Source: Vreelandella glaciei
GTDB taxonomy: Bacteria; Pseudomonadota; Gammaproteobacteria; Pseudomonadales; Halomonadaceae
DNA: 63,352 nucleotides
Assembly: GCF_013415125.1 (NCBI RefSeq)
Contig: NZ_JACCDE010000032.1
Span: 1-63,352, forward strand
Reading direction: 5' to 3'
The stretch's first letter is position 1; the number at the start of each line of letters is the position of its first letter. Shown here piece after piece: positions 8,287 to 16,978 of the stretch. Under the pieces are notes generated by a model. That model searched no databases. It saw only the letters and a list, made by a program, of their open reading frames with translations, and was not told the origin of the DNA. The position numbers and the translations under genes were made by a program.

Positions 8287-9586
8287 TCATGTGCTCGGCC
8301 AAGACACCCTATCTGCCGACGATGTTGAACACAGCCTTGGGCTGCCGGGAACCTTTGCGCTGTGGCTCGGTGCCAATGTGGTGGTCACCACCATCCTGAC
8401 CGGCATGTTTTTAGTCCCTGATCTGACCTTTCAGCATGCGATGCTGCTGATATTGATTGGTTCGGCGATCGGCATTATCCCGCTGGTATTGATCGGGGTG
8501 ATGGGCCAGCAAACCGGCATGACCACCATGGTGCTGGCGCGAGGGACTTTTGGCAGAAAAGGCGCTAATTTCCCCGCCTGGGTGAATCTATTGGCGCTGA
8601 TCGCCTGGAGCTGGATTCAGGCGCTACTCGCCGGCATGAGTCTGGACTACGCCGTGGAAAGCCTGACCGGTTACTCCAACGTGGCGCTGTTTACGGTGCT
8701 GTGCGAATCGTTGGTGGTGCTGATCGCGCTTCGCGGACACTTGGGCATTGAAAAGGTCGAGAAAATCGCGGCGCTGTTAATGGTGGGGCTATCGGCGGTG
8801 GTGCTTTTTGCGCTCAATCGCCATTACGACCTGCCGAGTATTACCCAGTTAGAGCCGGAAGGTGTACTGGGTGGCGGCGTGATCTTCGATATCGTCGTGG
8901 CCACTGCTTTTTCCTGGATACCGCTGGCGGCGGACTACAATCGCCACTGCCGCACACTGAAGGCGGCGGTCGTCGGCACCTGGGGCGGCTATGTGACGGC
9001 CACCTTGATTGCCATGGGGTTGGGTGCCACGGTCTCGGCGCTATCCATCGCGGAAGGCATGGAGCAGACCTACGATCCCACGGCCCTGCTGAGTGGTTTC
9101 GGGTTTGGGCTGCCAGCGGCGCTGGTGATTTTCTTCTCGGTACTCACCACCAACGTGATGTGTGTTTACAGCGCGACGCTTTCGTTTATGAGCGTGCGTC
9201 CCAAGGTGCCGTTCTGGAAACCGGCGTTGATCATTGGCGTGGTGTCAGTGGTAGGCGCGCTGATCCCCGGCATTCTTGACCAGTTCCAGACCTTCCTATT
9301 GATTATCGGCAGCGTCTTTATACCGGCCTTTTCCCTGATGATCGTGGATTACTACCTGCTGGGTCGCCAACGCTATACCTCGGCACAATTGATCCAGGCT
9401 GAACATAGCCTTCCCGCCTTCAACTGGCTGGCGCTGGGCAGCTACGCGGTCGGCGCGTTACTGGCTTACTACTGGAACTGGGTCGCACCGCTTGATTTTG
9501 GCGCGTCGCTGCCGGTTTTCGTGATCACCGGCGCGCTCTATTTTGTGATCAGCAAGGTTGCGCTCGCCAAGCGGGTGCCCGCATGA
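8276..9586 (+). CDS. NCS1-family permease (CodB-like)
   Basis: A 436-residue membrane protein with about 12 hydrophobic segments, of the nucleobase-cation symporter 1 family, resembling cytosine permease (LPGTFALWLGANVVVTTILTGMFL at the first helix; AADYNRHCRT before helix 6). CodB-like proteins bring cytosine or related heterocycles into the cell. Here it lies inside the guanidino operon with translational overlaps on both sides (8276 within the previous gene, 9583 shared with the next), so a guanidino or amidino compound is a plausible substrate; that is inference. AGGAG precedes the ATG. Confidence 0.82.
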   Translation: MKNNHVLGQDTLSADDVEHSLGLPGTFALWLGANVVVTTILTGMFLVPDLTFQHAMLLILIGSAIGIIPLVLIGVMGQQTGMTTMVLARGTFGRKGANFPAWVNLLALIAWSWIQALLAGMSLDYAVESLTGYSNVALFTVLCESLVVLIALRGHLGIEKVEKIAALLMVGLSAVVLFALNRHYDLPSITQLEPEGVLGGGVIFDIVVATAFSWIPLAADYNRHCRTLKAAVVGTWGGYVTATLIAMGLGATVSALSIAEGMEQTYDPTALLSGFGFGLPAALVIFFSVLTTNVMCVYSATLSFMSVRPKVPFWKPALIIGVVSVVGALIPGILDQFQTFLLIIGSVFIPAFSLMIVDYYLLGRQRYTSAQLIQAEHSLPAFNWLALGSYAVGALLAYYWNWVAPLDFGASLPVFVITGALYFVISKVALAKRVPA

Positions 9587-10317
9587 GCCTTGAGCGCATC
9601 AATGCACAGCAGTGGTACCGTACCGACAGCAAGGCGGACGGTATCACCCTGATCGACGAACCGTGGATCAAGCCGTTTTATCGCTGCAATATCTGGCATG
9701 TCCAGGGCAGCAAGCGGGGCATGGTCGTGGACTTTGGCTTGGGCGCGGTGCCGCTACGCCAGCACGTGGCGCAGCTTGCCGAGCGTGACCTATTGGCGGT
9801 GGCCAGCCACACGCACTTTGACCATATCGGCGCTGCCCACGAGTTTGGCTGTTGCCATGTGCATGCCGCCGAGGAGGACATCCTGGCCTCACCTGACAAC
9901 ACGCGCACCCTGGCTGACCAGTTTCTCAGCGATGACATGTTTGAGGCGCTCCCTGCCAAGCCTTATTCGCACAGCCGCTACCGCATCACGGCACCGCAGC
10001 AGGTGTGCCCGCTGGCGGATGGCGAAATACTGGACCTGGGGAACCGTCAGTGGGAGGTGATCCATACCCCTGGTCACTCCCCCGGCGGCATCGCCCTGTG
10101 GGAGGCGGCCACCCAGACGCTGATTTCGGGCGATCTGATTTACGATGGCCCGCTCATTGAAGACCTCTGGCACAGCGATCTTACCGACTACGCTGCCAGC
10201 ATGCGGCGGCTGCGCACGCTGCCCGTCCGCACCGTGCACGGCGGCCATTTCCCCAGCTTTAGCGGCCAGCATCTCACAACGCTCATCGATGATTGGCTTC
10301 GCCAACACGAGCTTTAA
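9583..10317 (+). CDS. metallo-beta-lactamase-fold hydrolase
   Basis: A 244-residue cytoplasmic enzyme of the MBL superfamily with the metal motif SHTHFDHIGAAH, a second His in HTPGHSPGG, Asp in ISGDLIYDGP and a final VHGGHFPSF. The fold covers thioesterases, lactonases and glyoxalase II-like enzymes, and nothing visible fixes the substrate. The ATG overlaps the permease stop (ATGA), so the two are co-translated. It is an unexplained member of a guanidino pathway and may act on a cyclic or acylated intermediate of the imported compound. Confidence 0.85.
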   Translation: MSLERINAQQWYRTDSKADGITLIDEPWIKPFYRCNIWHVQGSKRGMVVDFGLGAVPLRQHVAQLAERDLLAVASHTHFDHIGAAHEFGCCHVHAAEEDILASPDNTRTLADQFLSDDMFEALPAKPYSHSRYRITAPQQVCPLADGEILDLGNRQWEVIHTPGHSPGGIALWEAATQTLISGDLIYDGPLIEDLWHSDLTDYAASMRRLRTLPVRTVHGGHFPSFSGQHLTTLIDDWLRQHEL

Positions 10318-10329
10318 GGAGCCTTAATC

Positions 10330-11802
10330 GTGTCTACGACATCTAAAATAGAACACGCTTCTATACTTGATAAGCAATTTATCAATAACCAGTGGGTCGC
10401 TTCAGCGGGCACTCGACTCCTCGATGTGATGAACCCTTACCGCGAAGAACGCATTGCTCAGGTTACTGCGGGAGATGCCGCGGATGTAGCCGCCGCCGTA
10501 ACAGCGGCCCAGCAGGCGCAGCCTGATTGGCAGGCGTTGGGTGGTGCCGCACGTGCAGAGTATTTGGAAGGGTTCGCCGATGCACTGGAAGCCCGCCGTG
10601 ACTCGATTATCACGCTGTCGGCGACCAACAATGGCAAGCCATTAGCGGAGGCGGGGATCGACCTGGAAGATGCTATTGCCTGCTACCGCTACTATGCCAA
10701 GCAGGCTAAAGCGTTGGATGCCCGTCAGGGTGAGTTAGTCAGTGTGGAAATGGGGGGTGTTGAAGCGCGTACCTATCATGACCCTGTGGGCGTGGTGGGG
10801 CTGATTGCGCCGTGGAATTTCCCACTCGTCACCAGCGCCTGGAAGCTAGCGCCTGCTTTGGCAGCCGGTTGTACCGCTGTGCTTAAACCATCCGAAGTGA
10901 CACCGCTCCCTGAGTTAGTGCTGGCAGAAATCGCCCTGGAGATTGGCCTGCCCGCGGGTGTGCTCAACTTGCTTAACGGCGACGGTGAGGGTATCGGCGC
11001 ACCGCTCACCAGCCACCCAGGCGTGGATAAAATCTCCTTTACCGGAAGTAATCGCGTGGGTGAAGCGGTCATGCAGTCGGCTAGTGCCCGCACCGCGAGC
11101 GTGTCGCTGGAACTAGGCGGCAAATCCCCCATTTTAGTGATGGAAGATGCCGACCCGGCGCAAGCCGCTGACTGGGTAATGGCGGGCATTTACTTCAATG
11201 CCGGACAAATCTGCTCAGCAACTTCGCGCCTGTTGGTACACGAAGACGTAGCGGAAGCACTCTATGCCGCGCTTGGAGAGCGAATGGATGCGCTAACGCT
11301 AGGCGACCCGCTAGCCGAAGGCATCGACTTAGGCCCGCTGACCAGCGCCAAACAGCGCGACGCCGTGCAACGCTATTTGGATCTGGCCGAACAGGAAGGA
11401 CTGACAGTCGTGCGCGATGCGACGCACCGCACGTTGCCGACCCAGGGCTACTTCCTGGCCCCCACGCTTTATCGCGATGTACCGCTTGAGAGCCGCCTGT
11501 GGAAAGAGGAGATTTTCGGCCCGGTGCTCTGCGCCCGCAGCGTGACAAGTGAAGCCGAAGCGATTCGACTCGCCAACGACAGTGCTTTTGGCCTAGCGGC
11601 AACTGTCATCAGCGGTGACCCAGAGCGTGCCAAGCGCATTGGCCGTCAGTTGAAAGCCGGTAGCATCTGGTACAACAGCGAGCAACTCGTGCTACCTGAA
11701 ACCGCCTGGGGCGGCTTTAAGCGTAGCGGCATTGGGCGTGAACTTGGCCCTTGGGGGTTGAGTGCTTATCTGGAAGTGAAGCATGTGATTGGGCCTGCCT
11801 AA
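10330..11802 (+). CDS. aldehyde dehydrogenase, probable 4-guanidinobutanal dehydrogenase
   Basis: A 490-residue NAD(P)-dependent aldehyde dehydrogenase of the betaine/aminobutyraldehyde type. The oxyanion Asn is in APWNFPL, the nucleotide loop is FTGSNRVGE, the general base Glu is in LELGGKSP and the catalytic Cys is in GQICSAT. In this operon it should oxidise 4-guanidinobutanal to 4-guanidinobutyrate, the substrate of gbuA. It starts with GTG at 10330, 8 bases after AAGGAG. It is the last gene of the operon, and a compact hairpin overlaps its stop. Confidence 0.85.
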   Translation: MSTTSKIEHASILDKQFINNQWVASAGTRLLDVMNPYREERIAQVTAGDAADVAAAVTAAQQAQPDWQALGGAARAEYLEGFADALEARRDSIITLSATNNGKPLAEAGIDLEDAIACYRYYAKQAKALDARQGELVSVEMGGVEARTYHDPVGVVGLIAPWNFPLVTSAWKLAPALAAGCTAVLKPSEVTPLPELVLAEIALEIGLPAGVLNLLNGDGEGIGAPLTSHPGVDKISFTGSNRVGEAVMQSASARTASVSLELGGKSPILVMEDADPAQAADWVMAGIYFNAGQICSATSRLLVHEDVAEALYAALGERMDALTLGDPLAEGIDLGPLTSAKQRDAVQRYLDLAEQEGLTVVRDATHRTLPTQGYFLAPTLYRDVPLESRLWKEEIFGPVLCARSVTSEAEAIRLANDSAFGLAATVISGDPERAKRIGRQLKAGSIWYNSEQLVLPETAWGGFKRSGIGRELGPWGLSAYLEVKHVIGPA

Positions 11803-11823
11803 CCTCAGGTTTGAGCATTAGGC
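11797..11823. terminator. hairpin between convergent genes
   Basis: Arms GCCTAA (11797-11802) and TTAGGC (11818-11823) enclose a second short stem CTCA/TGAG (11804-11807, 11812-11815). It overlaps the end of the aldehyde dehydrogenase gene and lies just before the stop of the convergent lyase gene. There is no strong T-run, so it is only a possible shared terminator. Confidence 0.4.
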
Positions 11824-11829
11824 ATGAAC

Positions 11830-12759
11830 TTATGGCATCGCATAACGCCGGGTCGATTTCCCGGCTTTGACCACCTGCCCCGGCACATCGTGGCCGATAA
11901 GGTTGGGGAGGGTGGCGGCGACTTCAAGCAGTGCATCCAGATCGACACCGGTATCGACGCCCATGGCTTCAAACATATGCACCAGATCTTCGGTGCATAC
12001 ATTACCGCTAGCGCCGGGGGCGAAGGGGCAGCCGCCTAGCCCACCTAATGAAGCATCAAAGCGGTTGATGCCCGCCTGCCACGCCGCCAGTGCATTGGCT
12101 AAGCCCATGCCGCGGGTGTTGTGGAAGTGCAGCGTGAACGGCGTTTCTGGCCAGCGCTTAAGCACGGCTTCACACAGGCGTTTGACCTGCGCAGGGTTAG
12201 CCATACCGGTGGTGTCACAGAGTGTAACTCCCTGAATGCCAAGGTCGATAAGTTGTTCAATGAGCTCAAGTACCCGCGCTTCGGGCACTTCGCCTTCGAA
12301 GGGGCAACCGAAGGTCGTGGAAAGCGATGCATTGATAAAAACGCCGCTACCCTGTGTCAGTTCCAAAATAGCTGCGAACTGTTCAAGAGATTGTTCCGGC
12401 GCCATGCGCAGGTTAGCTAAGCCATGGCTATTGCTGGCAGACATCACCAGATTAATCTCATCCACTTGGCAGCCCAGCGCCCGTTCGGTGCCTTTTACGT
12501 TGGGTACCAGTACGGTGAGATCGACGCCCTCCTGGCGTTGAATGCCGGTCACCACCTCAGCGGCATCACGCAGGTTGGGGATCGCTTTAGGCGACGTAAA
12601 CGAGGTTGCCTCAATGCGGCGCAGACCAGTGGTAGAAAGCGCGTCAATCCAGCGGATCTTCTCTTCCGTGGGCACAAACCGAGCCTCAATCTGCAGGCCG
12701 TCCCGGGGGGCAACTTCGTTGATCTCGATTTTGGTGGGGCAAGGTGTTACCAACTTCAT
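11830..12759 (-). CDS. hydroxymethylglutaryl-CoA lyase family enzyme
   Basis: A TIM-barrel lyase of the HMG-CoA lyase branch (309 residues). It begins with the divalent-metal motif EVAPRDGLQ, contains HFHNTRGMGLAN and the signature GGCPFAPGASGNVCTEDL with the catalytic Cys. HMG-CoA lyases cut 3-hydroxy-3-methylglutaryl-CoA to acetyl-CoA and acetoacetate. It is 11 bp downstream of a class III CoA-transferase gene on the same strand. The pair could activate and split a branched hydroxy-dicarboxylate, for example free 3-hydroxy-3-methylglutarate. No leucine-pathway genes are nearby. A related 3-hydroxyacyl-CoA substrate cannot be excluded. Confidence 0.85.
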   Translation of the reverse strand: MKLVTPCPTKIEINEVAPRDGLQIEARFVPTEEKIRWIDALSTTGLRRIEATSFTSPKAIPNLRDAAEVVTGIQRQEGVDLTVLVPNVKGTERALGCQVDEINLVMSASNSHGLANLRMAPEQSLEQFAAILELTQGSGVFINASLSTTFGCPFEGEVPEARVLELIEQLIDLGIQGVTLCDTTGMANPAQVKRLCEAVLKRWPETPFTLHFHNTRGMGLANALAAWQAGINRFDASLGGLGGCPFAPGASGNVCTEDLVHMFEAMGVDTGVDLDALLEVAATLPNLIGHDVPGQVVKAGKSTRRYAMP

Positions 12760-12770
12760 AAAAACACTCC

Positions 12771-13976
12771 CTAAATAATGCCCGCTTGGCGCAGCTTGGC
12801 GCGGGTTTCGTGATCAATACCCAGCTCATCCAACACGTCGTCGGTATGCTGGCCAAGGGTGGGGCCGCCGTCGCCGATTCGCCCTGGCGTAGCGCTAAGC
12901 TTTGGCAATACGCCGGGTACTTTTAGCGGTTTACCGTTGGGGCGAGTGAAGGTTTGAATCATCTCCCGCGCCAAATAGTGGGGATCAAAGGCGATATCTT
13001 CCGCCGTGTAGGGGTAGCCTGCGGGCACACGGGCTTCATCCAGCGCCTGTAAAATGGCATCCCGTGGGCGCTCTGCCGTCCATGCTTGAATGGCGGTATC
13101 AATCATCTCGGCTTGCTGGCTGCGTCCATCGTTGTGGGCCAGGGCCGAGTCGTTGGCGAGATCATCACGGCCAATAACGCCCATTAAGCGCTTGAAAATA
13201 CTATCGCCGTTACCGGCGATTAGTACGTAATCGCCGCCTTGGCAGCGGTAGGCGTTGGAAGGGGTGATGCCGGGCAGGGCGCTGCCGCTGGGTTCGCGAT
13301 TCTGGCCGCTGGCATCGAATTCCGGCAGCAGGCTCTCCATCATCGCAAACACCGACTCATACAGCGCGACGTCGATCTCTTGACCCAGGTTACTGCGGTT
13401 GCGCTCCTGGAGTGCCAGCAGGGTACCAATCACGGCGTAGAGCGCGGAAAGCGAGTCACCAATGCTGACTCCTACGCGCACCGAAGGCTCGCCCGGCTGA
13501 CCGGTGAGGTAACGCAGTCCGCCCATGGCTTCGCCTATGACGCCAAACCCGGGCTTGTCGCGGTAGGGACCCGTTTGCCCGTAGCCGGAAATATGCACCA
13601 TGATCAGCCGTGGGTTGAGTTGGGAGAGTGCTTTCCAGCCCAACCCCCAGTTGTCTAGCGTGCCGGGGCGGAAGTTCTCCACCACCACGTCAGCCTCGGC
13701 GGCGAGCTGTCGCACCAGCTGTTGGCCCTCTTCACTGCGCAAGTCCAGCGCCACCGAGCGCTTGTTGCGGGTCTGGACGTGCCACCAGAGCGAGGTGCCA
13801 TCCTCTATCATTCGCCATTTGCGAAGTGGGTCGCCGGTGCCGGGTGGTTCGATTTTAATCACATCGGCACCGAATTCACCCAGTAGTTTGGTGGCGAAAG
13901 GCCCCGCAATCAGTTGCCCAAGCTCAAGCACTTTCAAGCCTTGGAGCGGAAGCTGGCGGGCTTCGGGAGCATTCAT
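12771..13976 (-). CDS. CaiB/BaiF (class III) CoA-transferase
   Basis: A 401-residue family III CoA-transferase, the interlocked-dimer type that moves CoA between carboxylic acids. Family features are the start LKVLELGQLIAGPFATKLLGEFGADVIKIEPPGTGDPLR, VVVENFRPGTLDNWGLG (catalytic Asp expected in the following YGQTGPYRDKPGF), and the C-terminal ARVPAGYPYT. It probably supplies the CoA thioester for the lyase gene 11 bp downstream. The donor and acceptor acids are not shown by the sequence. The LysR gene facing away from it is the likely regulator. Confidence 0.9.
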   Translation of the reverse strand: MNAPEARQLPLQGLKVLELGQLIAGPFATKLLGEFGADVIKIEPPGTGDPLRKWRMIEDGTSLWWHVQTRNKRSVALDLRSEEGQQLVRQLAAEADVVVENFRPGTLDNWGLGWKALSQLNPRLIMVHISGYGQTGPYRDKPGFGVIGEAMGGLRYLTGQPGEPSVRVGVSIGDSLSALYAVIGTLLALQERNRSNLGQEIDVALYESVFAMMESLLPEFDASGQNREPSGSALPGITPSNAYRCQGGDYVLIAGNGDSIFKRLMGVIGRDDLANDSALAHNDGRSQQAEMIDTAIQAWTAERPRDAILQALDEARVPAGYPYTAEDIAFDPHYLAREMIQTFTRPNGKPLKVPGVLPKLSATPGRIGDGGPTLGQHTDDVLDELGIDHETRAKLRQAGII

Positions 13977-14127
13977 TAAGGCTTTCCTCTATTTATCGTT
14001 ATCATCATTCATTGTCAGCATGCGTGAGCCGATCCAGAGCGACAATTAGGCAATCGGTAACAAAGGGTTCGTGGTTAGCGAAGGGGTGCGTTAGCATAAT
14101 CCGCCTGTCCTTTGGGAGTCATGTGTC

Positions 14128-15027
14128 ATGCGCCGCTTCGATTTTGTCACCCTCAAGCTGTTTATTTCCGTAGCGGACGAAGGCCGCCTGACCGCTGCAG
14201 CCGAGCGAGAACACTTAGCACTCGCTGCAGTGAGCAAGCGAATAAGCGATCTGGAAGCGCTGGTCGGCACGTCGCTGCTGTATCGCCGCCCGCGGGGTGT
14301 GGAGCTCACTCCTGCGGGCCAGGCGTTTTTGCACCATGCTCGGCGCATTATGGATAACATCGAGCGCCTACATGCGGAACTCAGCGAGTACGGAGAAGGC
14401 GTGCGCGGCCATGTGCGTATCCACTCCAATACCTCGGCGATCATTGCTTTTCTCCCTCAGGATCTCAGTGCCTTTACCCGCCTCTATCCTGAAATCAAGA
14501 TTGATCTGCAGGAGCGGGTTAGCAGTGAAATCATTGCCGCCGTGCGCGATGGCCTGACGGATATAGGCATTTTCGCCGGGCATGTGCCAGCGCCAGACCT
14601 TCAGCAGCTCTCTTATCGACATGACCGTCTCATGTTAATGACGCCCATGGATCACCCCTTGGCTGAGCGTGAAAGCATCGCTTTTAACGAAGCGCTGGCC
14701 TTCGATTTTATTGGCTTACAGCAGGACGCCTCGCTGCAATCACTGTTGAATGAACAAGCTAACCTAGCAGGCAAAGCGCTGCGTATGCGCATTCAGGTAC
14801 GTAGCTTTGACGCTATTTGCCGGATGATTCACCACGGTATGGGCGTTGGCGTACTCCCCGAGCAGACCATCTATCGTGATCTGGGTGATTTGCAGCTCAA
14901 AAGCATCCCCCTTAGCGATCCCTGGGCCCAGCGTGAGCTGGTGATTGGCATGCGCCGCTACGCCTCGTTGCATGTGACGGCGCGGCATCTGGTCGATCAC
15001 CTCACCCAGAAAGCAGTTGAGAGCTAG
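14128..15027 (+). CDS. LysR-family regulator
   Basis: A 299-residue LysR-type regulator with an N-terminal winged helix (FDFVTLKLFISVADEGRLTAAAEREHLALAAVSKRISDLE, residues 3-42) and a C-terminal ligand-binding domain from about residue 90. Divergence from the CoA-transferase/lyase operon with a 151-bp gap is the classic arrangement for control of that operon by this protein. It could also act on the TRAP operon that starts 320 bp downstream in the same direction. The effector is not identifiable. Confidence 0.9.
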   Translation: MRRFDFVTLKLFISVADEGRLTAAAEREHLALAAVSKRISDLEALVGTSLLYRRPRGVELTPAGQAFLHHARRIMDNIERLHAELSEYGEGVRGHVRIHSNTSAIIAFLPQDLSAFTRLYPEIKIDLQERVSSEIIAAVRDGLTDIGIFAGHVPAPDLQQLSYRHDRLMLMTPMDHPLAERESIAFNEALAFDFIGLQQDASLQSLLNEQANLAGKALRMRIQVRSFDAICRMIHHGMGVGVLPEQTIYRDLGDLQLKSIPLSDPWAQRELVIGMRRYASLHVTARHLVDHLTQKAVES

Positions 15028-15348
15028 CTGCAGAATCTGCAAATGGCTTCGTATTTTGTGAAAGCTGGCAAATATTTTGTGATGGCAAAATGCCTTGAGC
15101 GGTGGCGCTGAAGTATGCCTTCACAGCCTATCGAGAGGGCTTTTGAAAGAGCAGCGAAGGCGGTCAGGTATTCATCTTTGGTCGTATGGCCGCAAGCGCC
15201 TCGGTTAAAAAGCGCGTCATACCGGCGTTTCTAGCCATCGTATTTTACGAAGCCAGCCTTCTTGAACGTCGATTTGAGCCCCTCGGCGGGTTGTTTCAAG
15301 ATCGAACGAGTAGCACACCCAATAACGACAACCGTAGAGAGTGATCCC
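15028..15348. promoter_or_regulatory. gene-free region upstream of TRAP operon, with direct repeat
   Basis: No gene is seen. TATTTTGTGA occurs twice, at 15052-15061 and 15073-15082, a 21-bp period equal to two helical turns, which suggests a regulator binding on one DNA face. The repeats lie about 270-300 bp before the dctP start. The ribosome site of dctP is weak (AGAGAG). Confidence 0.45.
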
Positions 15349-16329
15349 ATGCGGAAACAATTGCTTGCCACGCTGGCTACCCTAGGCATGCTAACGACGG
15401 CCCCGTTCGTTTTAGCTAACCCCATCGAAATTCAAGTCAACAACACCATGAGCGAAGGCGGCTCGGAAAGCGCCGCGGTGGAACGCTTTGCTGAGTATCT
15501 AGAAGAGCAGGCGCCAGGCCGCTTTGAAGTGCGTCCCTTTTTGGCGGGCTCTCTTGGCGGTGAAAATGCAGTGTTGGAACTGCTAAACCTGGGCCAAACC
15601 CAGCTCTCCCTGACCGGTGGTAACTGGCGTCAACAGTATGCGCCTGAATACGACGCCATTACGGTTCCCTTTGTGTTCACTACTTGGGATGAAGTCGACG
15701 CCTATATGGAGAGTCCTTCCGGCCAAGCACTGGTCGAGAAAGCAGAAAGTCAGGGCGGTCTGAAGTACTTTGGTCTGCAGCACCGCGGGCCCCGCCACAT
15801 GACCGCCAATAAAGAGATCCACTCCCCAGATGATCTGGATGGCTTCCGCCTGCGCCTGCCTTCGTTGCCGGTATGGTTGGAAGTGTGGGAAGAGATTGGG
15901 GCTCAGGTAGTCAACGTACCGGCGCCAGAGATTTATCTCGCCATGCAGACCGGCCAGGTCGATGGCCACGAGAACTCGCTCTCCTCGCCTTATACCCGTC
16001 GTCTATGGGAAGTGCAGGACTACCTGATCATGACCAGTCACGTGCAGTTTCCGTGGAGCTGGGTAGCTAGTTCTCGTTGGTGGGATGGTCTAGAAGAGGA
16101 AGATCAAGCGCTGATCGAAGAAGCCATTGAGGTGGCACGCCAGTACGGGTCAGAGCAAGAACGCGATCTCGATGAGTTCTATCTGGAAGCCCTGCAGGAT
16201 GAAGGCATGACCGTCATTGAGCCGGATGTTGCGCCTTTCCGCGAGGCAGCGTTACCGGCTATCGATCGTGTCATGGCTGACATGGCCGAGGGCGTTCGTG
16301 AAGATGCGCTGGGTAACGACAGCGAGTAA
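15349..16329 (+). CDS. TRAP transporter solute-binding protein (DctP family)
   Basis: A periplasmic binding protein of a tripartite ATP-independent transporter, about 326 residues, with a Sec signal peptide (MRKQLLATLATLGMLTTAPFVLA) and the family core: GSLGGENAVLELLNLG, then GFRLRLPSLPVW with the Arg that usually holds the substrate carboxylate, then YLAMQTGQVDGHEN. ATG 15349 is chosen because the upstream TTG at 15262 would bury the signal peptide. It heads an operon with DctQ, DctM and an HpaI-type aldolase, so a sugar acid or other hydroxy acid is the likely cargo. Confidence 0.9.
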   Translation: MRKQLLATLATLGMLTTAPFVLANPIEIQVNNTMSEGGSESAAVERFAEYLEEQAPGRFEVRPFLAGSLGGENAVLELLNLGQTQLSLTGGNWRQQYAPEYDAITVPFVFTTWDEVDAYMESPSGQALVEKAESQGGLKYFGLQHRGPRHMTANKEIHSPDDLDGFRLRLPSLPVWLEVWEEIGAQVVNVPAPEIYLAMQTGQVDGHENSLSSPYTRRLWEVQDYLIMTSHVQFPWSWVASSRWWDGLEEEDQALIEEAIEVARQYGSEQERDLDEFYLEALQDEGMTVIEPDVAPFREAALPAIDRVMADMAEGVREDALGNDSE

Positions 16330-16348
16330 AACGCGCTGGACAGAAATT

Positions 16349-16375
16349 GCGGCGGCCCATCGGGCCGTCGCTTTT
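16349..16375 (+). terminator. intercistronic terminator-like hairpin after dctP
   Basis: Arms GCGGCGGCCC (16349-16358) and GGGCCGTCGC (16362-16371) pair over 10 bp with one G-U, with a 3-base loop and then TTTTCTT. This is a rho-independent terminator in form, placed between the binding protein and permease genes. Partial termination would give more binding protein than permease. Confidence 0.75.
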
Positions 16376-16435
16376 CTTCATTATAAATAAGTTTTCATGT
16401 AAGACTAAAAAGCAGTCAGGGTAAGGAGTTCTCCA

Positions 16436-16978
16436 GTGGAAGACGCGGTAGCGCCCAGTAAGGGGCCAGATCGAATTGCTTTCTATACGCTGCGCGGCGT
16501 TACACGCCTGTGCGATGGGGTGGGCGTGGCGCTGATGGCAGCCATTCTGCTGCTGATCGTGGCGGCCGTGATTGCCCGTGACCTGCTGGGGCTGGGGATG
16601 CCCTGGACCGAAGAGGTGGCGTCTATGCTGGCGATTTACGCGATTGGCTTCGGGTCGCTATCCGCCTGGGTACGCAGCGAGCATCTGGTGGTCGATTTGT
16701 TCAGCCATAAGCTTTCCGGGCTGGGTAAGAATATCCAGTACCGGCTCACTGCGCTGATCTCCTGCGGCTTTTTTGCACTGGCCGCCTGGGGGGCTTGGAT
16801 CATGTCGGACATGAGCGCCAACAATAAAACTGTCTCGTTAAGTATCAGTTTCAGCTACCTCTATTACGGCATCTTTTTCAGCTTTGTGGGCATGGCGCTG
16901 ATTGCCTTTTGGCAAACGTTGCGCGGCCCGGTGGCGTGGTTGGAAACGTCCCATGAAGAGGAGGTCTCTCAACCATGA
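16436..16978 (+). CDS. TRAP transporter small permease (DctQ)
   Basis: A 180-residue membrane protein with four hydrophobic segments and the DctQ hallmark of a helix followed by PWTEEVASMLAIYAIGFGS. It forms the membrane complex with DctM. It starts with GTG at 16436 behind TAAGGAG. Its stop overlaps the dctM start (ATGA at 16975). Confidence 0.9.
   Translation: MEDAVAPSKGPDRIAFYTLRGVTRLCDGVGVALMAAILLLIVAAVIARDLLGLGMPWTEEVASMLAIYAIGFGSLSAWVRSEHLVVDLFSHKLSGLGKNIQYRLTALISCGFFALAAWGAWIMSDMSANNKTVSLSISFSYLYYGIFFSFVGMALIAFWQTLRGPVAWLETSHEEEVSQP

Noticed and set aside
9889..10308. 139-codon minus-strand frame opposite the MBL hydrolase
   Set aside because: Shadow frame; the MBL motifs are all on the plus strand.
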